A DNA stretch of 45,114 nucleotides from NCBI GenBank assembly GCA_016785955.1, contig JAEUWH010000018.1:1-45114 (forward strand), written 5' to 3'. Of the stretch, positions 8,552 through 17,452 are shown piece by piece. The translations under genes were made by a program, and so were the position numbers. Every line of letters starts with the position of its first letter. Position 1 is the stretch's first letter. The notes beneath the pieces are model-generated. The model was not told where the DNA came from. It saw only the letters and a list, made by a program, of their open reading frames with translations, and made no database searches. Source of the DNA: Pseudobdellovibrionaceae bacterium (lineage in GTDB: Bacteria; Bdellovibrionota; Bdellovibrionia; Bdellovibrionales; Bdellovibrionaceae).

Positions 8552-11089
8552 ATGAAGTTACTATTTAGTTTCTTATTAGCTCTGCCTCTTTCAATCTGGG
8601 CCAATCAGAATTTGTATTTTTCTAGTCCAAATCTGTGTGCTCGTCAGTCGATGATGCCGGCAAAAAGTGTGTACATTTTTATTGACGGATTTGGCCCGGG
8701 GAGAGCGGCAACCAAATGGGCGCGTGAGGCGGGTAAAGGTCAAGCTGAACTGGTCGCAACCACTTGGCAACAATTGCATGCACGCAGTTTCTTTTTGTCT
8801 AAACGAATTATACAGCGAATGCTTTCCGGTGAGCTGCCTTTGTTTACATCAGCTCAGCTGAAAGCCTGTGGTGCGACGTTGGATTGCCCTGAATTTCAAA
8901 CTCGATTGGCCATGTATCGTGGATTGATTAACGAGATATCTTCGGCGTCGCTAGTCCCTGTGCAATGCACGTGGATAAAGAAAGCCTTGCCAATATCATT
9001 TTCGACGAGGATTCCAGATAAAAATGATTTAGAAAACCTGGCAGTCGCATATCTGGATAAGGCAAACTACATCGACACATGTGAAAAAATATTTTCTGGT
9101 GAAACTCAAAAATCCATCGATCTTGTCTTGAAATTTGATTTGCCGGAATTGTCTAGAGTTCCTGTCAGTTTTGAATTTTGGCGTTCATTCAAAATTTATC
9201 TAAGTTTGTTTTGGGGGCAAAAGTGGACAAACTTAGCATTGCATAATCAGGAAATTGTTCGCAGTTTTGCGGTGGATGAAATTGTCACTTTAATGGCGGA
9301 TGGCTGCTATTCATTGTCTAATCCTTCGTGTGATACCGATTTTTTGAATGTGGCTCAGTTAAAAAACACACTTCGTAAAGGTGGGTTTCAAAACTCGAAC
9401 TTGATGGCGAATGAGATTTTAAAAACGCAAGTTGCGGGTTTGAATGATCGCCTGACTCCGGCACCACAAAATATGTCTGCCGCCGTGAATGTTCGCGAGG
9501 ATATGTTGTCTTTGATGAAAATGCGACATCAGTCCAGTTTTGAACTCTACAAATCTGTTAAGAAATTGAACCTGATCTTTAGTCAAAAATCGTCAGCAGA
9601 AATGTATGGAAATTTGTCTCCGCTTTTGAAGGCTTCGGTGATTGAGCCGGAAATATACACATTATGCGCCGAGATTGGTAAAGTGGTAGCGACAAACTTA
9701 AGTCCTTATGCTCATGAGTTGGCCATCTCAAAAAACAAAGTGTTTGGTTTGAATGATATTTCTTTGATTAACCAAAACCCAGACCAGTTGTTTAGGCAGG
9801 CGATTGATTTTTTAGAAATGTTGAAGCCTTTGTGTCAGAAAGTGGATGACGATTTAAAACAACAAATGATGGCCTCTGAATCAAAAATATTGAATAATAT
9901 GATTCCGGCACGTCAATGGTTTCAGACAATCACTCGTTATACGTTGCCAAACGAGCTATCCTCGCCGATCAGTTTTGTATCCGATAAAGCGCGCGTACCT
10001 GTGGATACATCATATATCAAAGTACAAAATGAAGCTGTTTGCCCATCGGTAGTCGAGTGTACGCGTGATGTGATGGAGAGTCTGGTGCATATTTATCAGG
10101 TCGCCTTGTACCGAAACATAGCGATGAGTAAACAGGCCAATGAAATCACTCCGGATCGACATTTGGGCGGTGATGTGGCGTGTGGGTTGTTTGATCCTTG
10201 GGAAAAAAGCCAGCTACGAAAAAAGAATTTAGTCTCGGACATTGTCAGCGCGGTTATTTCTGGAGTGACGATGCTGCCGGTGTTTTTAGATCTTGATTTC
10301 GATACAAAAAATTTGACCAGTTTTCAGCAGCTCTATGATAATGGTCAGATTAAATTTGATCCTCAGTATGATGATCGTTCCTTACAGACTACATTATTCT
10401 TAGATCTTGGGCCGATGGCTAAGTCACCATGTTACGTGAGTATTTCAAATTCTAGTAAAATTAAGTCGCCGGACACGGCTTTGTTGTTTCAAGGGGTCAC
10501 TTTTCAGGGATGTATTCAAAACGGTAGCGGGCAAATTGTTTCTAATAATTTGAATGCGCAAACGAGCCGTGTTCAAGAACTTTCGGCTTGTGGGGCCTGT
10601 ACATTAAATTTTGAAACGGTTGGGAAATTAGCCGTGCAAAGTCACTTTAATGTTTTTCGTTTTGGAATTCGTTTTGTCGCGGCTTTATCTTCATTTTTTA
10701 GAGATCAAGAAAACCCCATCAATTCGCCAATGGAACTGACGGTTAATCCTGAATACGTTAAGGACGCTTACTTAAAGTATAATTCTATACCGGATAAATG
10801 CATGTACGAACTTGTCAACGGGGCTCGCTGCATGGAAAATATCTGTCTATCGTACACGATATCTAAAGTTGAAGAGGCGTGGAATGTAAGGGTTAAAGAC
10901 GGCAGCGTATGGAATTCCCAGCAGGATGACCAGTTCTTGGTGACGGATCGATCCTATAGTGATGCTTGGTTAAAACTTGATGGTTGTGACAGAGAAACGC
11001 GTATTCCGATCCGTTGTGACCGTGGTAAAAAGCCGACATATGTTAAAACTGATTTTAAAGTGCCGACCTGTGCGAAGCGGTTTCAATGA
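8552..11089 (+). CDS. Large exported Cys-containing protein of unknown family
   Basis: 845 residues, the largest product of the cluster. AAAGGAGG is six bases before the ATG, a very strong ribosome site. A signal peptide ends near SIWA (residue 17). The mature N-terminus reads KSVYIFIDGFGPGRAATKWA, a hydrophobic strand followed by Gly-rich turns, which may be the start of an alpha/beta domain; I could not find a catalytic motif to support that. The rest is largely helical by composition, and many cysteines occur in the last 250 residues (for example SACGACTLNFE). The stop overlaps the next start by ATGA, so the two are translationally coupled. Function unknown. Confidence 0.8.
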   Translation: MKLLFSFLLALPLSIWANQNLYFSSPNLCARQSMMPAKSVYIFIDGFGPGRAATKWAREAGKGQAELVATTWQQLHARSFFLSKRIIQRMLSGELPLFTSAQLKACGATLDCPEFQTRLAMYRGLINEISSASLVPVQCTWIKKALPISFSTRIPDKNDLENLAVAYLDKANYIDTCEKIFSGETQKSIDLVLKFDLPELSRVPVSFEFWRSFKIYLSLFWGQKWTNLALHNQEIVRSFAVDEIVTLMADGCYSLSNPSCDTDFLNVAQLKNTLRKGGFQNSNLMANEILKTQVAGLNDRLTPAPQNMSAAVNVREDMLSLMKMRHQSSFELYKSVKKLNLIFSQKSSAEMYGNLSPLLKASVIEPEIYTLCAEIGKVVATNLSPYAHELAISKNKVFGLNDISLINQNPDQLFRQAIDFLEMLKPLCQKVDDDLKQQMMASESKILNNMIPARQWFQTITRYTLPNELSSPISFVSDKARVPVDTSYIKVQNEAVCPSVVECTRDVMESLVHIYQVALYRNIAMSKQANEITPDRHLGGDVACGLFDPWEKSQLRKKNLVSDIVSAVISGVTMLPVFLDLDFDTKNLTSFQQLYDNGQIKFDPQYDDRSLQTTLFLDLGPMAKSPCYVSISNSSKIKSPDTALLFQGVTFQGCIQNGSGQIVSNNLNAQTSRVQELSACGACTLNFETVGKLAVQSHFNVFRFGIRFVAALSSFFRDQENPINSPMELTVNPEYVKDAYLKYNSIPDKCMYELVNGARCMENICLSYTISKVEEAWNVRVKDGSVWNSQQDDQFLVTDRSYSDAWLKLDGCDRETRIPIRCDRGKKPTYVKTDFKVPTCAKRFQ

Positions 11090-11664
11090 AGATAATTGCA
11101 ATGGTTTTATTTTTTTCGCTGGCAGTTTGGTCTGACGAGTTACGGTTGGACTATCAATATATTAGCTCGTCGTTGATGCTTTCAAAAAAAGTTTTTACGG
11201 AAGATGGTGAAATGAATATGGGATATTTCGTTACCTGCCGTGACGAAGACGGGGACGTGTGTCAGTCAACATGTGGTCAAAACTCATGTTTGATTGCACG
11301 GGATTCGTGTGACTCGTGTGTGTCTTCGTCGAATTTAAATATATTTGCAATATTCCGCGATTTTTCAAATTTGTTTTCACTGCGACAAAACCCTATCGAT
11401 TGGGGATTGGTGTTTTCAGAATTAAAGTCAGGAAGTTGGCGCATTTTGGACGAAAATACGATATTAAATTTGTTTGAAGATACGCAAGCTGATGAGAAGT
11501 ATAGTGATGCTAAAAATCGTTTTATGTCCCGTTGTCCAGTGATGACCGCCAGTGCGTATCTGCTAGTAAATGCAAGAAATTTACGTCCCTATATTTATGT
11601 TTGCCAAGGTCCGTATGGTATCGTGACATATGACACCCACGGGGTTTTGGAGTCGATACCGTGA
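11086..11664 (+). CDS. Small exported Cys-rich protein of unknown family
   Basis: 192 residues with a short signal peptide ending at SLAVWSD. A compact Cys cluster (seven Cys between about residues 46 and 84, including CGQNSC and CDSCVSS) suggests a disulfide-rich domain. Two more cysteines lie near the C-terminus (SRCPVM, YVCQGPYG). The ATG overlaps the stop of the 845-residue gene (ATGA), and its own stop overlaps the GTG of the next gene (GTGA), so all three are coupled. No known family. Confidence 0.76.
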   Translation: MKIIAMVLFFSLAVWSDELRLDYQYISSSLMLSKKVFTEDGEMNMGYFVTCRDEDGDVCQSTCGQNSCLIARDSCDSCVSSSNLNIFAIFRDFSNLFSLRQNPIDWGLVFSELKSGSWRILDENTILNLFEDTQADEKYSDAKNRFMSRCPVMTASAYLLVNARNLRPYIYVCQGPYGIVTYDTHGVLESIP

Positions 11665-12815
11665 GGTTGATCGGGGTGATCTGTCTTATTGGCCTGCAAG
11701 CCATTGCGGCAGTGTGGACGACGGATAAAACATGGAATGAGCAGTTGGAAAGTCAGTACTCGCAATGGGTGGAAGTCAATTGGACAAATGATGTTTTTAC
11801 AAATCCACAAAGCCCGTTGTATGGCTTAAAAACAGATTGTGCTGACGCTTCATACGCCATGCGCGCCTATTTTGCCTATGTTAATCGGCTGCCGTTTACC
11901 TTTCATCGGTTTGATGGTTCTAGATCTTCGCAGGCGATATCTCAATTTGATCATCTTCGTGAATCATTGACTCGGTTTCGTGCGTTTTTGAATCATGTAT
12001 TTGATGTCACAAGTACGTATACTCTGTCGTTAGATACTTATCCCATCGCGATTAATCGTCAAGCTTTACGAGCCGGGACGGTGTATGTAAGCCCCGGTAT
12101 TCATTCGTATCAAATTATCGGAGTGGATATTTATGGGATTCCGAAGACTCTCAGTTCCACTGTCCCGCGCGAGACGCGTGTGCTTTTTTTTAATCATGGT
12201 TTTCCATTTTATATGCCCGGAGATAGCCGTCGAAATTTAGATGGTTTTCGTGCGTTTAAATCATTTGATGACATTCGAGCATCAAATGAGCAATTTCAAA
12301 TTGCCGCTAGTGCGGGCGGAGACTTCATTCAATATCAGAAGATGATGATCCTTAAGCTAGGCGAGGTCGACGAGCCTTTCGAGCGAAAAGTGAAACGAGT
12401 CAAAAGCAATTTGTGTTTTTTTTCGCGCGAGCGAGCTGTTCAGGTTGCAGATGCCTATGTTGAACATCAGGGGCGAGGGGGAACATGTTTTGGACGCGCG
12501 GGCTTTGACGACTACAGCACTTATGTGCGCGATAAAAAACTAAAAAGTTATTTTCAGGAATTCAAAAAAATGACCGCCGAACAAAGTTGGGCGAACACTC
12601 CTACAGAGATCAAGAAAATCTTGTTGTCTGTTTTTCTTTTTGAGATACCTGATGATGATTGTGTGGTGGAAACAAGTCTTGTTCAAAAGCCTTATTTGCG
12701 CTTGGCCGATATCAATAAAGCTTTGGACGAAGACCGCTTGGTTTCGGACCCCAATGCCAACATGCTGCAGCGCTGGGGACTTGAGTCTTATGCGCCGATC
12801 TGTCCTATTTACTAG
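11661..12815 (+). CDS. Exported Cys/His protein, NlpC/P60-like (paralogue B)
   Basis: 384 residues starting at a GTG that overlaps the previous stop (GTGA). The signal peptide ends near QAIAA. It is a paralogue of the protein at 4089, with the same order of conserved blocks: KTWNEQLESQYSQW, YGLKTDC60AD, SRSSQAIS, RAFLNHVFDVT, LRAG, H148 in IHSYQII, GIP, DDYSTYVRD and a C-terminal RWGL. Preservation of Cys60 and His148 while the rest has diverged argues that these two residues matter, as in an NlpC/P60-, CHAP- or transglutaminase-like cysteine hydrolase. Activity and substrate are inference only. It is the last gene of the cluster and converges on mreB 21 bp away with no obvious terminator. 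Confidence 0.75.
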   Translation: MRLIGVICLIGLQAIAAVWTTDKTWNEQLESQYSQWVEVNWTNDVFTNPQSPLYGLKTDCADASYAMRAYFAYVNRLPFTFHRFDGSRSSQAISQFDHLRESLTRFRAFLNHVFDVTSTYTLSLDTYPIAINRQALRAGTVYVSPGIHSYQIIGVDIYGIPKTLSSTVPRETRVLFFNHGFPFYMPGDSRRNLDGFRAFKSFDDIRASNEQFQIAASAGGDFIQYQKMMILKLGEVDEPFERKVKRVKSNLCFFSRERAVQVADAYVEHQGRGGTCFGRAGFDDYSTYVRDKKLKSYFQEFKKMTAEQSWANTPTEIKKILLSVFLFEIPDDDCVVETSLVQKPYLRLADINKALDEDRLVSDPNANMLQRWGLESYAPICPIY

Positions 12816-12836
12816 GGTCGCATAGGGGGCTGATGC

Positions 12837-13874
12837 TTAGACTTCCAGTTGGATTTTTTCAAGCAACGCTGGGTCGCTGAGTACACGTTCGCCACCTTTG
12901 GCAATGGCTACCAAGGGAGAGTCTGCAATATTGACGGGCAAACGCACTTCATTTTGGATTCTCAAGTTGAAGTCGCGAATCAAGGCGCCGCCTCCCGCAA
13001 GCCAAATACCTTGATCGATAATATCCGAGACAAGCTCGGGGGGCGTATTCTCAAGAGCTTTATGGATGGCGTTGATGATTTCTTGAAGAGAATCATTCAT
13101 GGCGAGTCCTACTTGCTCTGAGGTGATCTCCAGGGATGTTGGCAGTCCAGTATCCACATGACGACCGGTGATCATCGCTGTCTGAATATCTTTTTTAGGA
13201 ACGGCGGTGCCGATCGAAATTTTTAAAAACTCTGCTTGGCTTTCCGAGATGACGATACCTTTGTATTTTTTAAAATATTGAACAATATCAGAATCGATCT
13301 TATGACCACCCACGCGGATGGCCTCGCAATACACAATGTCAGCCAACGCAATGACGGCCACTTCGGTCGTTCCGCCACCAATGTCGACAATCATCGATCC
13401 CACCGGGGATTTGATTTTTAGTCCCGCACCAATCGCGGCGGCCATGGGCTCGTCGATGAGGTAAACTTTTTTAGCGCCGGCTTTTTTGCACGCGTCGACA
13501 ACGGCTTTTTTTTCTACTTCGGTCACGCCAAATGGCAGTGAAATCACTACCCGTGGCGAAGAATAATGGGCTTTTACTCGGGGGTGGCTAAGAAGATATT
13601 TTAATAAATATTCCGCCGAATCAAAGTCAGCAATGACGCCATCTTTGATGGGTTTTTGGATGACGATATTTCCAGTCTGTTTGTCGGCAATGGCTTTGGC
13701 TTCCAGGCCGACGGCGATGATTTTTCTTTTTTGATTACTGGTGATCACTTGGGCCACGATGCTGGGCTCATTCAACACGACGCCTTTGTCGCGTACGCTG
13801 ATCACGGTGTTGGCCGTGCCTAAGTCAATGTAAATATCGGCGGCCGTGGTATCGTCCTTAAACCATGAGAACAT
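12837..13874 (-). CDS. mreB: Rod-shape determining actin homologue MreB
   Basis: Bacterial actin that polymerises under the inner membrane and directs lateral wall synthesis. Seen: the phosphate-1 loop DLGTANT (17-23), connect and hinge segment LIDEPMAAAIGAG (139-151), phosphate-2 loop DIGGGTTEVAV (164-174), the VGGxxxD segment (RVGGHKIDSD) and the adenosine motif AGGGALI. The length of 345 residues is typical. The N-terminal MFSWF is amphipathic and could be the membrane-binding end. It is not followed by mreC/mreD here, so it may be a second or solitary mreB. The upstream same-strand gene ends eight bases before its ATG. Confidence 0.95.
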   Translation of the reverse strand: MFSWFKDDTTAADIYIDLGTANTVISVRDKGVVLNEPSIVAQVITSNQKRKIIAVGLEAKAIADKQTGNIVIQKPIKDGVIADFDSAEYLLKYLLSHPRVKAHYSSPRVVISLPFGVTEVEKKAVVDACKKAGAKKVYLIDEPMAAAIGAGLKIKSPVGSMIVDIGGGTTEVAVIALADIVYCEAIRVGGHKIDSDIVQYFKKYKGIVISESQAEFLKISIGTAVPKKDIQTAMITGRHVDTGLPTSLEITSEQVGLAMNDSLQEIINAIHKALENTPPELVSDIIDQGIWLAGGGALIRDFNLRIQNEVRLPVNIADSPLVAIAKGGERVLSDPALLEKIQLEV

Positions 13875-13882
13875 AAAGACTC

Positions 13883-14497
13883 CTATTTCGCTCTCTTCTT
13901 GAACCCCGAAGCATTGTCAAATGGTATACTGACAAAAAAACTGATTCCTGATTCTGATTTATTTAAATCTAGTTGCAGTTCGCCCGCAAAAAAAACATCA
14001 CGGGCATTGGGGTGTTCGTACTCGGCACCCATGGTAAACTGAGTTCCGGTGTGATTGTTATCACGAACGAAGACTAAATTAATTGGCAGCGCCAGATAAC
14101 TGGTGAGGTTACCTTTGTCGATTTGAATTTTTTTACTTACTAAAGGTGCGATCTGAATGGTTGAAACATTGGTGTCGTTTGTGTGAGTCAGCCAGTAGGT
14201 CGTGCGCACGCCAATGGCCGGTTGCTGAGCATAGTCAGGAAAAGGTACGTATTTTAGAGAGGCACCCATTTGAAATTCCACACTCCCTAGGCCAAACAAA
14301 AAACGGCTCGATAAATCATCTCGCCAGCCAGCATCTAAAAAGCCGCCAACGTTCAATCCGCCTTTTCCGGCAGAAAGGGTTTGTAATGAGCCTCCCAAAC
14401 GATAGGAACTTGGCGCAAGCGTTTCGCCAGACTCGCCAATAGATAAATAATTTGCAAATGAGAACAATGGCAAAAATAACAAGAGTATGGCTTTCAT
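13883..14497 (-). CDS. Exported beta-rich protein, possibly a small outer-membrane barrel
   Basis: 204 residues from the ATG at 14495-14497, chosen because AGGGGT precedes it and the product then starts with a clean signal peptide (MKAILLLFLPLFSFA). The mature chain alternates polar and hydrophobic residues with many Gly and aromatic residues, as in outer-membrane or periplasmic beta barrels (for example FLFGLGSVEFQMGASLKYV and ISFFVSIPFDN near the end). No cysteine and no catalytic motif. The product is likely co-transcribed with mreB, eight bases downstream. Function not assigned. Confidence 0.7.
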   Translation of the reverse strand: MKAILLLFLPLFSFANYLSIGESGETLAPSSYRLGGSLQTLSAGKGGLNVGGFLDAGWRDDLSSRFLFGLGSVEFQMGASLKYVPFPDYAQQPAIGVRTTYWLTHTNDTNVSTIQIAPLVSKKIQIDKGNLTSYLALPINLVFVRDNNHTGTQFTMGAEYEHPNARDVFFAGELQLDLNKSESGISFFVSIPFDNASGFKKRAK

Positions 14498-14576
14498 AAT
14501 AACCCCTAACGAAGTCATAGAATAAATAGCTGGCCCCGCATTTGACAAGCTGAATAACTGTTGAGACAGTTAAGTC

Positions 14577-15332
14577 ATGTCGCTCGATAAGTTGCCAATC
14601 AGCCTGGTTGTCATCACCTTAAACGAAGAAAAGAATATACGCGCCTGTATTGAATCAGCTCCTTTTGTGAGTGATATTGTTATCTTAGATAGTTTTTCTA
14701 AAGATAAAACTAAAGAAATTGCGATTTCATTAGGGGCACGTGTTTTTGATCAAAGTTGGTTAGGGTTTGGTCCTCAAAAAAATAAAGCCACTGAGTTAGC
14801 AACTTATGATTGGGTGCTAAGTTTAGATGCAGACGAGTGCGTTTCGCCCGAGTTGCACGCCGAGATTAGGCAAAAATTTGCGAGCTTAAATTCAACAACG
14901 GGTTATCTGATGCCGCGTAAATCGTTTTACTTGGGACGTTGGATAATGCATGGCGGATGGTATCCGGACTATCAGCTACGACTTTTTCATCGTCAGAACT
15001 CGGGTTGGAACCAAGGGGAGATTCATGAAAAAGTGGAGTCCTTAAAAACGGAAAAATTTCAATCGTGTATTCAGCACTATGTTTTTACTTCGATCAGTCA
15101 TCAAGTGATCACCAATGACAAGTATTCCAGTTTACAAGCAAAGCAGATGCATGAAAATAAGTCGGCAGCATTTTCGCTTTTTCGTTTATTGGTCAAGCCA
15201 CCAGTAAAATTCTTTGAAAACTATATTTTTAAACGTGGTTTTATGGATGGGTTACCGGGATTTATTATTGCGGTGGGTTCGGCTTATTCTGTATTTTTAA
15301 AACATGCCAAGCTGTGGGAGCTGAAAAAGTGA
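14577..15332 (+). CDS. Family 2 glycosyltransferase, WaaE/KdtX-like
   Basis: Inverting GT-A glycosyltransferase that uses nucleotide sugars. The N-terminal half has the family signature: SLVVITLNEEKNIRACIES, a DSFSKDKTKEIA segment and the DxD-like metal site in SLDADECVS. Downstream, FYLGRWIMHGGWYPDYQLRLF and the GEIHEKV segment are typical of the WaaE/KdtX group that adds glucose to the lipopolysaccharide inner core. The 251-residue length matches. It should act on the cytoplasmic face of the inner membrane, with the hydrophobic C-terminal segment (GLPGFIIAVGSAYSVFL) near the bilayer. Its stop overlaps the next gene's GTG. Confidence 0.88.
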   Translation: MSLDKLPISLVVITLNEEKNIRACIESAPFVSDIVILDSFSKDKTKEIAISLGARVFDQSWLGFGPQKNKATELATYDWVLSLDADECVSPELHAEIRQKFASLNSTTGYLMPRKSFYLGRWIMHGGWYPDYQLRLFHRQNSGWNQGEIHEKVESLKTEKFQSCIQHYVFTSISHQVITNDKYSSLQAKQMHENKSAAFSLFRLLVKPPVKFFENYIFKRGFMDGLPGFIIAVGSAYSVFLKHAKLWELKK

Positions 15333-16186
15333 AAGTCATGCTTATTGTCGGTATCGTGGTGTGCTCTTACCTGGTAAATGCGGCCGATCATACGGGTTGG
15401 GTGTTGACTACGAATCAATATAAAGACGTCAAAGTGAATGGCGTGCCGTTGAAAAAAGCACATTTTTGGGAGTTTTTGAATTGGGCTCAGGTTGAGACTA
15501 AAAACACTGAGGCGATGATTTTTTTGCCTGGTCAGTACTATCTAAAATTGTATAAACAAACCCATGTTCGCTGGGGTGATTCAGGTCTGATCTTGTTGTC
15601 AGGCCAGGTGTATATTAAAAATCCTATGGGAGAGTTGAATTTCCAGGTGCCTGGATTTTTTAATTTCAAGGTGATTACATCGGATATGGTGGTGGGGTTT
15701 GATATTGGCAGCAAACGTGCTGAATTTGAAATACTGGCACGGTCACAAAATATTCAGATTGATTCGGATGATCGTGAAATTCCGGCTCCCGCGGGGACAC
15801 GTTTGATTTTTAAACCTGAATTTGTGGATGGCGAAATGGCCTATGATTTTTTGTTGAATAATCGAAAAATTCCTAAATTGCATATGGAAAAAAGCCAAGT
15901 GGAAAATGTAAAGCCTTTAGAGCTTGACCAGTGGAAAGCGCCGTTGAAAGTGGCCAGCGCCGCTAAAAACAAAACGGAGAAAAAAGTGAAAGCAGGGGCG
16001 GCTAGGTATATCTGCATGCAGCCGAGTGCGGCTTTGAATGCGTGTGTCTTTGTGAAGGAGGCCTCGGCGTGTGTTCGTTACACGTGTAACTTAAATGGGC
16101 AGTGGGCCCAGCGAACTCCGTTTGATAAAAATGAATTTTGTCCTTCTACGCGGACTGTGAAAGATTGCGAATGGCTGGGGCACTAG
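15329..16186 (+). CDS. Exported protein of unknown family, weakly FecR-like
   Basis: 285 residues from the GTG at 15329, preferred because GGGAG precedes it by eight bases and it overlaps the glycosyltransferase stop as GTGA; a GTG at 15314 is the alternative. The signal peptide ends near SYLVNAA. Residues about 55-120 (AMIFLPGQYYLKLYKQTHVRWG..., VYIKNPMGELNFQVPGFFNFKV) look like a beta-structured FecR-type domain, a weak resemblance. The last 60 residues carry eight Cys (CMQPSAALNACVF, ACVRYTC, FCPS, DCEW), likely disulfide-bonded. Coupling to a lipopolysaccharide-core enzyme may mean an envelope role. Confidence 0.75.
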   Translation: MKVMLIVGIVVCSYLVNAADHTGWVLTTNQYKDVKVNGVPLKKAHFWEFLNWAQVETKNTEAMIFLPGQYYLKLYKQTHVRWGDSGLILLSGQVYIKNPMGELNFQVPGFFNFKVITSDMVVGFDIGSKRAEFEILARSQNIQIDSDDREIPAPAGTRLIFKPEFVDGEMAYDFLLNNRKIPKLHMEKSQVENVKPLELDQWKAPLKVASAAKNKTEKKVKAGAARYICMQPSAALNACVFVKEASACVRYTCNLNGQWAQRTPFDKNEFCPSTRTVKDCEWLGH

Positions 16187-16233
16187 CCGCTGGCGAAGCG
16201 CTCCGAATATCAAAATGTTTCTTACGCGAATAC

Positions 16234-16257
16234 GCGCCACCAACTGGCGCAGTTTCT
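16234..16257. terminator. Candidate hairpin between convergent genes
   Basis: GCGCCA (16234-16239) and TGGCGC (16245-16250) form a six-pair GC-rich stem with a five-base loop, in the 75-bp gap between the convergent genes ending at 16186 and 16262. The downstream AGTTTCTAAATTT is only weakly U-rich, so this is a modest candidate. Confidence 0.4.
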
Positions 16258-16261
16258 AAAT

Positions 16262-17452
16262 TTAAAAAGAACCGTTTTCTGATTTTTGAACGATTTTGTC
16301 GATTTCGTTTCGTGTTTGGATCAGGGTTTTGTCTCGCCATTCAAAATCGGGTGGGTAGAACATATCTCGAAACGATTTTTTAACCTGTTTTAACGAGTCC
16401 TCGTCTGTGGTTTTGTGATGATAAGCTTGGTTCTCTGAGACCATTCGGTACAGGGAATCCAGCGAGCCTAATGTCGTTTGCGAGTTCAACGTACCAAATT
16501 CAAAAGTCACCGCAAAGATATCGCCTTGGGATTTGTAGGTGTTGTCGAAGTACCCCAGGATATCGCCCTTGGTCTCGTAAAAATTTTTATTATTTGAAAA
16601 ATCGATACCAGTGGGGTGGAAGACATTGGCCAACTTTTTAGAACGTTCATCTTCTGAGTGGCCACCCAGTAAATGCAATCGTCCTTTTTCCCCATAACCA
16701 GTGTGTAAATCGATATAGATGATTTTTTCGTAACCGAGTATCTGCGCGTCCCAGATTTTTTTTAAAGCGGTAAATTCAGGTTGGTGTTGTTGGCCGCCGA
16801 AATAAACCCCTGTGGGGTACATATGCTGACCCTTTAAAATCGAGCGTCGTAATGTGTCGATCGAATGATTATATATCAAATAGAGAGAGTTAAAATAAAA
16901 GGAGAGGGTTTTAAAAACGCCGGATTGGTAAGGCGTTTCGGGATTTAAGAAATCGTTGATGGCTGCGTAGTCTTCGCTTTTTTGGGAAAAATCGCGGTCT
17001 TGAATCAAAAAATTTCGGTTGAGGTCAACATTGTTTAAATTTGTTCGCCGCCCCAGAGACATGCCTGCGGGATTGATAAGATGGATATATAAAAATGCCG
17101 TATTTTGATAGGATTTGGCGTGAAGGTATTCAAGTAAAAAATTTTGGATACTGGCGCCGGCATAGCCTTCGATCCCATGAGCCCCCGATTGTATCACCAC
17201 TAAATTTTTCTTGTGGCTACTGGGGACCAGGAGAAAATCAATTTGGTTGGGAAAATCGGTAGAGGGGGCAGAATCAAAGGCGATGGCTGATTGACCCATC
17301 ACGATTTTGTCATTTGATTTCTGTAAGTGTTGACCGCGATTGATAAAATCAGTTTTGAACTCGGCCAAAGTGTCTTTGAAGTAGGATTGAGAGTTAATGG
17401 ACTTCGCCAAGGGCGCCAAAAGTAAACACAACGTAAGCACAGCGTATTTCAT
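16262..17452 (-). CDS. Exported M14-like zinc carboxypeptidase (DUF2817 family)
   Basis: 396 residues with a signal peptide (about residues 1-18). Metal-site residues of the M14/DUF2817 group are visible: H92 and E95 in SGAHGIEGYAG, H250 in YIDLHTGYG, and a likely catalytic Glu318 in VTFEFGTL. The substrate-binding NVDLNRNF motif (141-148) is also present. The family cleaves C-terminal residues of peptides or peptidoglycan stems, or acts as an amidohydrolase; the substrate here is unknown. It is periplasmic or secreted. The ATG overlaps the stop of a small upstream gene (ATGA). Confidence 0.9.
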   Translation of the reverse strand: MKYAVLTLCLLLAPLAKSINSQSYFKDTLAEFKTDFINRGQHLQKSNDKIVMGQSAIAFDSAPSTDFPNQIDFLLVPSSHKKNLVVIQSGAHGIEGYAGASIQNFLLEYLHAKSYQNTAFLYIHLINPAGMSLGRRTNLNNVDLNRNFLIQDRDFSQKSEDYAAINDFLNPETPYQSGVFKTLSFYFNSLYLIYNHSIDTLRRSILKGQHMYPTGVYFGGQQHQPEFTALKKIWDAQILGYEKIIYIDLHTGYGEKGRLHLLGGHSEDERSKKLANVFHPTGIDFSNNKNFYETKGDILGYFDNTYKSQGDIFAVTFEFGTLNSQTTLGSLDSLYRMVSENQAYHHKTTDEDSLKQVKKSFRDMFYPPDFEWRDKTLIQTRNEIDKIVQKSENGSF

